Source of the DNA: an uncultured Lachnospiraceae bacterium
GTDB taxonomy: Bacteria > Bacillota > Clostridia > Lachnospirales > Lachnospiraceae
NCBI GenBank assembly: GCA_948470335.1
Contig: CAOKOL010000012.1
Coordinates: 1 to 64,000, forward strand
DNA length: 64,000 nt
Direction of reading: 5' to 3'
Part shown: piece by piece, positions 26,297 to 35,090 of the stretch
Position numbering within the stretch: position 1 is the first letter of the stretch
How the letters are laid out: every line of letters begins with the position of its first letter
Program-made: the position numbers and the translations under genes
Notes under the pieces: model-generated
Told to the model about the DNA's origin: nothing
The model's database searches: none
Seen by the model: only the letters and a program-made list of their open reading frames with translations

Positions 26297-26418
26297 GGTA
26301 GTGTCAAGTAGTCAATGAAAAACAGCAACGGACTGTACAAGCTCCGGGAGGATTTACAGACGCCAAAGTGGCTGTAAATTCTCCCAGATTCAAGGGGCTT
26401 GGGAGGGGCGTTGCGGAA
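26297..26418 (+). promoter_or_regulatory. Leader element copy B (structured 5' UTR)
   Basis: Same start as copy A: GGTAGTGTCAA, eight variable bases, TGAAAAACAGCA, with no gap in alignment over the first 45 bases. It ends in the same GTTGCGGAA, also 22 bases before the ATG (26441). The centre differs in sequence but again forms a strong hairpin: GGGAG-G-ATTTACAG pairs with CTGTAAAT-T-CTCCC. A TATAAT at 26282-26287 lies just upstream. Confidence 0.65.
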
Positions 26419-26440
26419 CTAAATTCAGGGAGGCGTTTGA

Positions 26441-26710
26441 ATGAATCCGACATTATTGGATTTGACGGAACGGCTTGTTCCCATTTCGGATTTCAGCCAG
26501 GGAAAAGCGGGGAAAATTTTTAATGATGTGGCGCAGAATAACAATGCGTATATTGTTTTGAAAAATAATCAGCCGACGGCAGTCGTATTATCAGTCAAGG
26601 AATACCGGGAGACTCAGGAAAAGCTTTCCAGGCTGGAGAGATTGCTGGAAAAAATCGAAAAGAGATATGGCGACAGTTTATTGAAAGATATCGTTGATGA
26701 TTTGGCATAA
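26441..26710 (+). CDS. Phd/YefM family antitoxin (no adjacent toxin)
   Basis: 89 residues, AGGGAGG upstream. N-terminal Phd/YefM fold with LVPISDFSQGKAGKIFNDVA and YIVLKNNQPTAVVLSVKEY, the typical DNA-binding and strand-exchange part; the C-terminal helix (YRETQEKLSRLERLLEKIE) would wrap a toxin. No RelE, Doc or other toxin gene follows: the next gene encodes a large membrane protein. It is either an orphan antitoxin or a stand-alone repressor. Its leader contains copy B of the repeated element. Confidence 0.85.
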   Translation: MNPTLLDLTERLVPISDFSQGKAGKIFNDVAQNNNAYIVLKNNQPTAVVLSVKEYRETQEKLSRLERLLEKIEKRYGDSLLKDIVDDLA

Positions 26711-26737
26711 AAACTATATTAAGGTTTGGAAAAACAC

Positions 26738-29170
26738 ATGACAATAAAACTACGGAATTTTCTGAAAACGAACGGTGCCGTAATTCTGTTTTTTACGGCA
26801 TTTTTATTGTACGGCCTTTTAACGGTAAAAGACTATGGCATTTCCACCGATGAGCTGATTGAGCGGGAAAGCAGCCTGATTACGTACCGGTATATGGTGC
26901 CTTCCGTGGCGGATGTGGTGACGGAGACAGTAAACTTTCCGGAGCTTGTGCCGCTTTTGGAATATAAAGACCGTTATTATGGCATGGCGGTGCAGATTCC
27001 GGCGGTGGTGGTGGAGCATCTGTTGGGATTTCGGCTGGATATCCGCAAGGTGTTTCTGATGCGGCATCTGTACAATTTTCTCATGTTTTTTACGGCGGCC
27101 GCATTTTTTTATAAGCTGTGCAGGAAGCTGGGCCACGGCATGGGGGCGTCTCTTCTGGGTGTAGCCATCCTGATTCTGACCCCCAGGATTCTGGCTCACG
27201 CCTACTATAATATCAAGGACATGATGTTTCTGTCCGTGTTTGTGATTACCCTGTATTTTGGATTTTTATGTATCGAAGCATTTTCGTGGAAACGGCTGAT
27301 CCCCTTTGCTTTTTTCGGCGCGCTTTGCACCAATATCAGAGTTGTCGGGGCGATGGTGATCGCAGTCTGTCTGGTGACGGCGTTTGTGAAAAGCCTGTCA
27401 GAGAAGCGGTGGAAACGGACTTTCTGTTACTGTTTTGCGGCAGGGGCGCTTTGTTTTGGGTTTTATTATGTGATGACGCCGATTATCTGGCATGATACCT
27501 GGCACCAGATTCGGAATCTGATGGATACCTTTTCCAACTATGTGGTCTGGTATACCCGCACGTATTTTATGGGGGAATATATTCTGTCCACGGAGCTGCC
27601 CTGGTATTATCTGTTTGTGAATATCGGGATTACCACGCCGGTGTTTTATCTGGCGATGTTTGTGTGCGGCGCAGCGGCATTGCTGTTTCGCGGCGGAAAG
27701 GGACTGGCGGCCAGGCGGAAGCCGGAAGGGACGGACTGGTATTATATCGGTCTGGCGGTGAATCTGATCGTTCCCTTTGTCTATGTGCTGGTCAGCAGGC
27801 CGGTTCTGTATAACGGCTGGCGGCATTTTTATTTTGTCTATCCGATGATGGTGCTGGTGATGCTGTACGGGATTACTGGGCTGGGGCGGTTGTGTCTGCG
27901 TCTTCCGGGGAAAAATGTTGCGGAACAGAGTCCGATAAAAAAGGCTGTGTCGGGAAAAAACCCGGCCGCATTGGCCTACGGCTGTATAACAGCCGCCTGT
28001 ATTTTGTCGGCTGGCATATGGATCTGCCGGAATCATCCCTATGAATATGCCTTTTTTAACCGGGCTGCCCTGCCCTATGTGACGGAATATTTCCAGAAAG
28101 ATTATTGGAACGTAAGCCAGTACGAGCTGCTGCGGTATGCCTGTGAGCAGGACGGGCGGGAGGAGCTGAAAGTGTGGGTTTTGCCGGAGAATGCCATTGT
28201 GTTTCAGCCGCCGGAGCACAGGAACAGGATTAAGCAGGTGGTGAATCAGGATGATGCGGACTATATTGTGACGGCCTACACGGCTTCCTGCGAGGAAGAA
28301 CGGCTGACGCAGTATTATTTATACGATGAGCCGAAAGCGGTCTGGGTGGACGGCGTGAAGATCAGTTCCCTGTTCCGGCGGGCTTATGACCCGTCTCTTA
28401 GGTCGGTGCTTACGGAGGAGGGGGACAGACTCCGGTACAATGTGAACGGAATGGTCTGGGAAATGACTTACGAGGGGGAGGAGACGGTACTTCACGGCGT
28501 CAGCCGGTCAGAACTGATCCTGGACAGGCTGTTTATCCGGGGGACGGACGGGCCGCTGATGGAGACGCTGCAGATTTTCGTGTCTGAGGACGGGACAAGT
28601 TTTAAGGAGCTTGCGCTGGAACAGGATTTTCCCTCGGCGGAAAATGAACGGACCGCCTGCTATCAGGGACAGCCGGTAACGGATGTGGTGATCAGACATA
28701 AGACGGCCGACGAAGCGGCGTTTACGGTCAGCCTGCTTGCGGCAAGGCAGCCGGGAGAGGAAGCGGCGGCCGTGGCTTCCATGATTGCGTCGGCTTCTGC
28801 TTCTGTCAGGGAGGACCAGGCAGAGCGGGCCTGTGACGGCAATCAGGAGAGCCGCTGGACCAGCGGAACGGCCCAGAAGGAAGGGATGTTCTATCAGATG
28901 GAGCTGAAAGATAGGGTTACATTTGACAGTCTGGTGCTGGATTCTTACACGAGTACCGGGGACGAGGGAAAAAATCTGACGATATCCTGTTCGGAGGACG
29001 GAAAGAAGTGGGTTCCCATAGACGCCGCTACGCAGGACGGAATTCACTATACCTTTGCGCCGGTATCCTGCCGTTATCTCCGGCTGGAGGTGGGAGCGGT
29101 GGATTCGGAGAATATTAATAACTGGTCCATTCACGAGATCGGGCTTATGACGGAGACGAAAGCGAAATAA
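26738..29170 (+). CDS. GT-C-type membrane glycosyltransferase with C-terminal discoidin-like domains (paralogue 1)
   Basis: About 810 residues from the ATG at 26738 (the TTG at 26726 is an alternative; neither has a strong ribosome binding site). About 10-11 membrane helices in the first 450 residues in the PMT/ArnT-like pattern, with an acidic first outer loop (YGISTDELIERESSL) and the motifs YYNIKDM, NGWRHFYFVYP and NHPYEYAFFN shared with the paralogues at 29259 and 37385. The C-terminal 350 residues lie outside the membrane and contain two discoidin (F5/8 type C)-like segments, e.g. LQIFVSEDGTSF and ACDGNQESRWTSG. It probably moves a sugar from a polyprenyl-phosphate donor onto a surface acceptor. 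Donor and acceptor are unknown. Confidence 0.75.
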   Translation: MTIKLRNFLKTNGAVILFFTAFLLYGLLTVKDYGISTDELIERESSLITYRYMVPSVADVVTETVNFPELVPLLEYKDRYYGMAVQIPAVVVEHLLGFRLDIRKVFLMRHLYNFLMFFTAAAFFYKLCRKLGHGMGASLLGVAILILTPRILAHAYYNIKDMMFLSVFVITLYFGFLCIEAFSWKRLIPFAFFGALCTNIRVVGAMVIAVCLVTAFVKSLSEKRWKRTFCYCFAAGALCFGFYYVMTPIIWHDTWHQIRNLMDTFSNYVVWYTRTYFMGEYILSTELPWYYLFVNIGITTPVFYLAMFVCGAAALLFRGGKGLAARRKPEGTDWYYIGLAVNLIVPFVYVLVSRPVLYNGWRHFYFVYPMMVLVMLYGITGLGRLCLRLPGKNVAEQSPIKKAVSGKNPAALAYGCITAACILSAGIWICRNHPYEYAFFNRAALPYVTEYFQKDYWNVSQYELLRYACEQDGREELKVWVLPENAIVFQPPEHRNRIKQVVNQDDADYIVTAYTASCEEERLTQYYLYDEPKAVWVDGVKISSLFRRAYDPSLRSVLTEEGDRLRYNVNGMVWEMTYEGEETVLHGVSRSELILDRLFIRGTDGPLMETLQIFVSEDGTSFKELALEQDFPSAENERTACYQGQPVTDVVIRHKTADEAAFTVSLLAARQPGEEAAAVASMIASASASVREDQAERACDGNQESRWTSGTAQKEGMFYQMELKDRVTFDSLVLDSYTSTGDEGKNLTISCSEDGKKWVPIDAATQDGIHYTFAPVSCRYLRLEVGAVDSENINNWSIHEIGLMTETKAK

Positions 29171-29258
29171 CCGGGTATCTGCCGTTTCGGATGAGGTTTG
29201 GAAGAAGCAGGGATAAGGCCGGGGCGGCATGTACAGGATAACGGGAGGTGTGTTCGAT

Positions 29259-31994
29259 ATGGATAAGGACGGACGGGAAGCCGGGAAAGAAAGGGAAAGA
29301 GCGGAGAAGAAAAAGATATCGTCGGTTTGCGTGCTGCTGTTTTTCGCGGTGCTGTTTCTCTACGGCTGCTTTGCATTCAATGATTACGGTATTTCGGTGG
29401 ATGAAGATGTGGAGCGGAACACCAGTCTTGTAACCTATAAGCATCTGGTGCCCTCCGTGTCCGATCTTGTGACGGACTCCGTAAATTTTCCGGAGATCGA
29501 GGCGCTGGACAGTTATATAGACAGATATTATGGGGTGGCGGTGCAGTTGCCGACGGTGGCGGCAGAGCATCTGTTCGGATTTCGGCTGCCGCTTAGAACG
29601 GTATATCTGATTCGGCATTTTTATACGTTTTTGCTGTTCTACGGGGCGGCGGCTGTGTTTTATTTCCTTGGAAAGCGGCTTACGGGGAGCCGGTGGGCAG
29701 CGCTGTTCGGAGTGGCAATGCTGGTGCTTTCCCCCCGGATGCTGGCCGAATCCTTCTATAATATCAAGGATATCATATTCCTTTCTTTTGTGATTTACAA
29801 TCTGTATGCCGGCGTCTGCTTTCTGGATAAGCCTGCGCTGAAAAACGGCATCCTGCTGGCGGTTGTTTCCGCGCTCTGCATCAATGTACGGGTGGTGGGA
29901 GCGGTGGTGCTGGCATCCTGTCTTGCCGTGGGGTTTGTGAAAGAAATCACAAGGCTGTACGCAGGTCTGAAAGGTGTGAAAAAAACCGCGGATCCGGTCG
30001 AAGCTGCCGCGTTAAAGCAAACCGAATATTCAAAGGGAGCCGCAAGAAGGTTCGTCAAAGTCTGCTTATTGCTGGCGGCAGTTTTGGCGGCCAGCCTTGG
30101 GTTTTATATTCTCTCGCTGCCGGTGCTGTGGAAAAATCCGATCGCGGAGCTGGTGAACACGGTAAGGACCTTTTCTGATTTTACCAACTGGGACGATATT
30201 TTCTGGTACCGTGGTTATCCGGTTCGGGGAAATAATCTGCCCCGGAGTTATCTGTTTGTATGGATCTTTATTTCCACGCCGGTTTTATATCTGGGTTTGT
30301 TCGCGATGGGAATTGCCGAGCGGTTTGCGGCATGGGTCAGGGCGCTGTGGGACGCGGTTCGGGGGAACAGGCGGACAGAGACATTTCCTGGGCTCCGGAA
30401 TCATATTTTCTTTGGGATGGTGCTTGTGATTCCCCTTTGCTATGTGGTGCTGCGCAGACCCACACTGTACAATGGCTGGCGGCATTTTTATTTTCTGTAC
30501 GCCGTCATTCTGATTTATGCCATGTACGGCGCGGTATTTCTGTGGCGGGCTGTCACCGGACTGGATGAAAGACGAAAGCAGACAGGGCCGGAGGGGCAGA
30601 GCGGAGAACAGAGCCGGGAAAGCGTTAAAATACGGCGCGCGGAAGAAAAACAGACTTGGCGGGAAATGCTGAAAAAATACCGGTGGCGCGCAGTCTGCGG
30701 CTTTTTTCTCTCCGCCTGTATGGCACTGACTTTTGGCTGGATGGTGAAAAACCATCCTTATGAATACGTGTATTTCAACCCTCTGGTACGAACATATGCC
30801 CTCCGTAATTTCGAACTGGATTACTGGGCGGTGTCGGAGGCGGATCTGTTCCGCTATCTCTGCGCTTATGACGACAGGGAGGAAATCAGACTCTGGTGTA
30901 CGTTCAGCGATTACTATAAATCGCTGGCGATGCTGCCCAAGGAGGACCAGGCCCGGCTGGTTTACACAGACAGTCCCATGGAGGCGGACTATGCGGTCTG
31001 CCGGGATCTGATGAAGACCAGCATTGAGCAGATGGAGCGGCAGTTTGCCTTTGAGGAGGTATATTCTGTCGTGGTGGACGGCCGGGTGATCAATTCCCTG
31101 TTCCGGCGCACCGATGCTGCCGTAATGAAAAGTGTGATTATCCGGAAAGATGGCACGCTGTTTTGCAGCGGGGACGGAACTGTCTGGAAGCTGGCAGTGG
31201 AATCCTTGGGGGAGGCATCGGAATCTGTTTCGGACAGGAGTTCCGGAAAGGCGGAGGCGAATTCCGGCGCGGCACAGGATACACAGGGAATGGCTCTGCT
31301 CTCTGATCTGGGGATGGAAATGGAACTGACAAAAATTTCCGTGCGCCATGAGAATCAGACTTTTCTGGAAGGAGTTCAGTTTTTTGTCTCCACGGACGGG
31401 CAGAACTGGAGGGAGCTGTCTTTGGCGGAAAATCATGAGGATTATATTCTCTATGGAAGAAAGACTGTCTTTCAGGGCGCGGGACCGGCGCGGTATCTGA
31501 AACTGACACACCGGGAGGGACTTCTGCCGGAGGACTCGTCAGATTTGAATCTGGAAATCGAGTTGTTTGCGGACCGGGAAAATCAGACGGAGCTGACAGT
31601 TTCTCCGATGATCGAGCGGGTGACAGGACATGAAAACGCGGTGCTGTCGGCTCAGGCTGCGGACGGAAACCTGATGACCCGGTGGCAGTCGGAGGATGTG
31701 CAGAGACAGGGCATTGCCTTTGACATTGTGCTGGATGACATTTATTCCCTGTCCGGAATCCGCCTGGATACCGGCGAGTCGTCCAATGAGTATCCGAGAG
31801 CCCTGCGGATTTTTGCCACGAAGGATGAAGCGGAGTGGACAGAGCTTCCGGTGGAAACCGGCGATCAGATGTTCTTTACATTCCCTGAGACTGAGGTTAA
31901 GGCGCTCCGGCTGATTACCGGAAATATGGATGCCATGGATGTAAGAGACCGGTGGTCTATCTATGAGATTTCGCTGATGCGGCGTGGGGAGTAA
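29259..31994 (+). CDS. GT-C-type membrane glycosyltransferase with discoidin-like domains (paralogue 2)
   Basis: About 911 residues from the ATG at 29259 (GGGAGG upstream; the ATG at 29229 is possible). Same layout as its neighbour: acidic first loop YGISVDEDVERNTSL, motifs FYNIKDIIFLSF, NGWRHFYFLYA and NHPYEYVYFN, about ten helices, then an extracytoplasmic half with two discoidin-like units (VQFFVSTDGQNWREL and AADGNLMTRWQSE). It has two extra charged loops (about 235-260 and 430-460) absent from paralogue 1. It lies 88 bases after paralogue 1 on the same strand, probably one operon and one duplication. Confidence 0.75.
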   Translation: MDKDGREAGKERERAEKKKISSVCVLLFFAVLFLYGCFAFNDYGISVDEDVERNTSLVTYKHLVPSVSDLVTDSVNFPEIEALDSYIDRYYGVAVQLPTVAAEHLFGFRLPLRTVYLIRHFYTFLLFYGAAAVFYFLGKRLTGSRWAALFGVAMLVLSPRMLAESFYNIKDIIFLSFVIYNLYAGVCFLDKPALKNGILLAVVSALCINVRVVGAVVLASCLAVGFVKEITRLYAGLKGVKKTADPVEAAALKQTEYSKGAARRFVKVCLLLAAVLAASLGFYILSLPVLWKNPIAELVNTVRTFSDFTNWDDIFWYRGYPVRGNNLPRSYLFVWIFISTPVLYLGLFAMGIAERFAAWVRALWDAVRGNRRTETFPGLRNHIFFGMVLVIPLCYVVLRRPTLYNGWRHFYFLYAVILIYAMYGAVFLWRAVTGLDERRKQTGPEGQSGEQSRESVKIRRAEEKQTWREMLKKYRWRAVCGFFLSACMALTFGWMVKNHPYEYVYFNPLVRTYALRNFELDYWAVSEADLFRYLCAYDDREEIRLWCTFSDYYKSLAMLPKEDQARLVYTDSPMEADYAVCRDLMKTSIEQMERQFAFEEVYSVVVDGRVINSLFRRTDAAVMKSVIIRKDGTLFCSGDGTVWKLAVESLGEASESVSDRSSGKAEANSGAAQDTQGMALLSDLGMEMELTKISVRHENQTFLEGVQFFVSTDGQNWRELSLAENHEDYILYGRKTVFQGAGPARYLKLTHREGLLPEDSSDLNLEIELFADRENQTELTVSPMIERVTGHENAVLSAQAADGNLMTRWQSEDVQRQGIAFDIVLDDIYSLSGIRLDTGESSNEYPRALRIFATKDEAEWTELPVETGDQMFFTFPETEVKALRLITGNMDAMDVRDRWSIYEISLMRRGE

Positions 31995-32071
31995 GTCTGA
32001 GAGTGACAAGGCGATATCCGTTCGGATTCCCTTCACAATAAATCATATCAATGATAACGAGGTGAACTGAC

Positions 32072-33862
32072 ATGATAAAAGAGAGATTGAATCAGTTGAG
32101 AAAGCTGATGGCGGAAAAAGGCATTGACGCCTATCTGATTCCGTCGGGAGACTATCACGGCTCCGAGTATGTGGGAGAATATTTCCGGCTCAGAGCCTAT
32201 ATGTCCGGTTTTAAAGGTTCTGCCGGAACCCTTCTGGTGACAGACGGCTGGGCCGGGCTGTGGACGGACGGCCGGTATTTTATTCAGGCGGCGAAAGAGC
32301 TTTCCGGCAGCGGCATTGAGCTGATGAAGATGGGAGAGCAGGAGGTGCCCACGGTAGAACAGTATCTGGAAAAGCAGATCCGGGAGGGCGGCTGTCTGGG
32401 CTTTGACGGCCGGGTGGTCAGCGTGGCGGAAGTCCGGGAGATGGAAAAGGTCTTAAAGAAGAAACAGATCCGTTTTTACGGGGCGGAAGACCTGGCCGGA
32501 AGTCTGTGGACAGACCGTCCCCAGATGCCGAAAGAGCCGGCATTTTTCCTAAAGGAACAGTACAGCGGCAAAAGCGTGGCCGAGAAGCTGAAAGATCTGC
32601 GCGGGACGATGGAGGAAAAGGGAGCGGCATACCATGTGCTGACCGCCCTGGACGAGATTGCCTGGCTGTTTAATATGCGGGGGAATGATATCAGGTGTAC
32701 GCCGGTGGCGCTGGCTTACGCCGTGATCGGCATGGAGCAGGCGTGGCTGTATGTTCATGAGGAAATTTTGAATGATGAGCTGCGGCGGCAGTTTGAAGCC
32801 GTGAACGTATCGATCCGGCCCTATGACGGGCTGATCGCCGATGTGGAGGCGCTGAATGGAAAGGGAAAAATCCTTGTTGATCCCTATCGGCTGAACGACG
32901 CGATCTATGAGAAAATCGCTCCGGAGCAGGTGATTGAGGACGTGAATCCCTGTCTGCTGAAAAAAGCCGTCAAAAATCCCGTGGAGATGGAAAATGCCCG
33001 TCTGGCCCATTTGAAAGACGGAGCGGCCATGGCAAAATTTTTATGCTGGGTGAAAACCAATGTGGGAAAAATCCCGATGACAGAGTACTCGGTGGAACAG
33101 TATGTGAATCAGTGCCGGGCGGAGCAGGAAGGTTTTCTGGAGCTGAGTTTTGACACAATTTCCGCCTATGGCGGCAACGGAGCCATGTGCCACTATAAGG
33201 CGACAGAGGAAAACTGCGCCGCGGTGGAGCCGAAGGGTCTTTTGCTGGTGGATTCCGGCGGACAGTACATGGAGGGGACTACGGATATCACGAGAACCGT
33301 TGCGGTGGGGTCGGTGACTGACGAGGAACGGCTTCACTATACGCTGGTGTTAAAGGGCATGATTAATCTGGCGCGGGCGAAGTTTCTTTCCGGCGTCCGC
33401 GGAATCGGCCTTGACTACCTGGCCAGAGAACCGCTGTGGCAGAGAGGGCTTGACTATAACCACGGCACGGGCCATGGGGTGGGACAACTGTTAAGTGTCC
33501 ATGAAAGCCCCAACAGCTTCCGCTGGAAATGGCAGCCGGGCCTGGAAAGCGCGGTTCTGGAGGAGGGAATGATTACTTCCGACGAACCGGGATATTATGA
33601 GGAAAATTCCCACGGCATCCGGACGGAAAACCTGCTGCTCTGCGTGAAGGATGAGAAAAATCAGTACGGTCAGTTTATGCGGTTTGAGACGCTGACGATG
33701 GTGCCCATTGATCTGGAGCCTGCGGATCTTTCGCTGCTGACGGAGGAGGAAATCCGGTGGATCAACGATTATCACCGGGAAGTTTATGAAAAGATTTCTC
33801 CCAGGGTGACGGAAGATGTGGCCAGGTGGCTGAAAGAGGCCACAAAGCCGGTGGCGGGATAA
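32072..33862 (+). CDS. Xaa-Pro aminopeptidase (aminopeptidase P, M24B)
   Basis: 596 residues, ACGAGGTGA upstream. Three-domain form of aminopeptidase P as in eukaryotic and many gut bacterial enzymes: two creatinase-N-like domains (1-150, 160-305) and a C-terminal pita-bread catalytic domain (310-590). The metal ligands are visible: the Asp in LLVDSGG, the Asp in TTDITRT, His in GTGHGVG, Glu in DEPGYY and Glu in GIRTENLL. It removes N-terminal residues ahead of proline in the cytoplasm using two Mn or similar ions. The ordinary start MIKERLNQLRKLM matches family members. Confidence 0.95.
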   Translation: MIKERLNQLRKLMAEKGIDAYLIPSGDYHGSEYVGEYFRLRAYMSGFKGSAGTLLVTDGWAGLWTDGRYFIQAAKELSGSGIELMKMGEQEVPTVEQYLEKQIREGGCLGFDGRVVSVAEVREMEKVLKKKQIRFYGAEDLAGSLWTDRPQMPKEPAFFLKEQYSGKSVAEKLKDLRGTMEEKGAAYHVLTALDEIAWLFNMRGNDIRCTPVALAYAVIGMEQAWLYVHEEILNDELRRQFEAVNVSIRPYDGLIADVEALNGKGKILVDPYRLNDAIYEKIAPEQVIEDVNPCLLKKAVKNPVEMENARLAHLKDGAAMAKFLCWVKTNVGKIPMTEYSVEQYVNQCRAEQEGFLELSFDTISAYGGNGAMCHYKATEENCAAVEPKGLLLVDSGGQYMEGTTDITRTVAVGSVTDEERLHYTLVLKGMINLARAKFLSGVRGIGLDYLAREPLWQRGLDYNHGTGHGVGQLLSVHESPNSFRWKWQPGLESAVLEEGMITSDEPGYYEENSHGIRTENLLLCVKDEKNQYGQFMRFETLTMVPIDLEPADLSLLTEEEIRWINDYHREVYEKISPRVTEDVARWLKEATKPVAG

Positions 33863-33899
33863 AAAGGTTCGGCGCGGCTGAAAACGGATAGGGAGGGCT

Positions 33900-35090
33900 A
33901 TGAATACAAAAGAAGAACAGAATCAGTCTTCTGATTTCTTTCGGCAATTAAAATACAGGGAGGACCCCAGGCATCCGCTGACGGAAGAAGAACGGCTTTC
34001 CGGCGCGGTAAATCCGCTGCTTTTTTGGTACGGCGAGAATGCCAGGGATCTTCCCTGGCGGCGGCAGCCGGCTCCCTACCGGGTCTGGGTGTCGGAGATT
34101 ATGCTGCAGCAGACCAGGGTGGAGGCTGTGAAGCCTTACTTTGCCCGCTTTATGGAGACCTGTCCCGATATTTCTTCTCTGGCCCGGATTGAGGAAGAAC
34201 AACTGATGAAGCTGTGGGAAGGACTGGGATATTACAGCAGGGCCAGAAATCTGAAAAAAGCGGCACAGGAGGCGGTATCGCTGTATGAGGGCCGTCTGCC
34301 GGCAGATTTTGAAAAGCTGAAAAAGCTGCCGGGAATCGGGCCGTACACGGCGGGGGCCATCGCCTCGATTGCCTATCAGATTGCCGTGCCGGCGGTAGAC
34401 GGAAATGTGATGCGGGTGATTATGCGCCTGATGGCGGACAGGCAGGATATCGCCCGGCCGGATGTGAAAAAGCAGGTGGAACAAAAGCTGAAAGGGATTA
34501 TCCCCAAAGACCGCCCCGGAGATTTTAACCAGGCGCTGATGGAGCTGGGCGCTCTGGTCTGCGTGCCGAACGGCAGCCCCAAATGCGGAGAATGTCCCTG
34601 GGAGGGCCTGTGTCTGGCAAATCAGAAGGGCCTGACCGGGGAAATTCCTTTCAAATCCCCCAAAAAAGCCCGGAGAATCGAGGAAAGAACCGTATTTCTG
34701 ATTCAGTCGGAGGGGAAGACCGCCGTGCGCAAGCGGGGGAAGAAAGGGCTTCTGGCCGGGCTGTATGAATTTCCGTCGCTGGAGGGAAAGCTTGAGGAAG
34801 GTCAGGTCAGGGAAAGGCTGGAAAGCAGCTTGGGAGTAAACAGGGCCGGGAGAAATGACGGGAATGATGGAAATGATGGAAAACAGATCCTTGAGCCGCT
34901 GCCGGAGGCGAAGCATATCTTTACCCATGTGGAATGGCATATGACCGGCTGGCGGTTAAGCGTCCCGGTTTCCGACTGGGACCGGCTGGAGCCTTTGTTT
35001 GGTCCGTTGATCCCTGCGGACCGGCGGCAGATGGAGACAGTTTATGCCATCCCCTCTGCCTTTAAAAAGTATTATGAGCTGATTCACTGA
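33900..35090 (+). CDS. mutY: Adenine DNA glycosylase
   Basis: 396 residues, GGGAGGG upstream. It removes adenine mispaired with 8-oxoguanine. Helix-hairpin-helix LPGIGPYTAGAI with the catalytic Asp in VDGNVMRV, the catalytic-region EIMLQQTRVE, and a four-cysteine 4Fe-4S cluster (CVPNGSPKCGECPWEGLC; first gap of seven residues). The C-terminal NUDIX-like domain (about 255-390) recognises 8-oxoG. A short linker repeat, GNDGNDGK (DNA unit GGAAATGAT, 34858-34884), interrupts that domain. The 3' end overlaps the convergent topB gene by seven bases. Confidence 0.95.
   Translation: MNTKEEQNQSSDFFRQLKYREDPRHPLTEEERLSGAVNPLLFWYGENARDLPWRRQPAPYRVWVSEIMLQQTRVEAVKPYFARFMETCPDISSLARIEEEQLMKLWEGLGYYSRARNLKKAAQEAVSLYEGRLPADFEKLKKLPGIGPYTAGAIASIAYQIAVPAVDGNVMRVIMRLMADRQDIARPDVKKQVEQKLKGIIPKDRPGDFNQALMELGALVCVPNGSPKCGECPWEGLCLANQKGLTGEIPFKSPKKARRIEERTVFLIQSEGKTAVRKRGKKGLLAGLYEFPSLEGKLEEGQVRERLESSLGVNRAGRNDGNDGNDGKQILEPLPEAKHIFTHVEWHMTGWRLSVPVSDWDRLEPLFGPLIPADRRQMETVYAIPSAFKKYYELIH

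Noticed and set aside
30285..31511. Minus-strand open frame of 408 codons opposite glycosyltransferase paralogue 2
   Set aside because: It is a shadow of GC-rich coding DNA; no start signal and composition is not protein-like.
33948..34940. Minus-strand open frame of 330 codons opposite mutY
   Set aside because: It lies wholly inside the antisense of mutY, without a ribosome binding site or recognisable domain.
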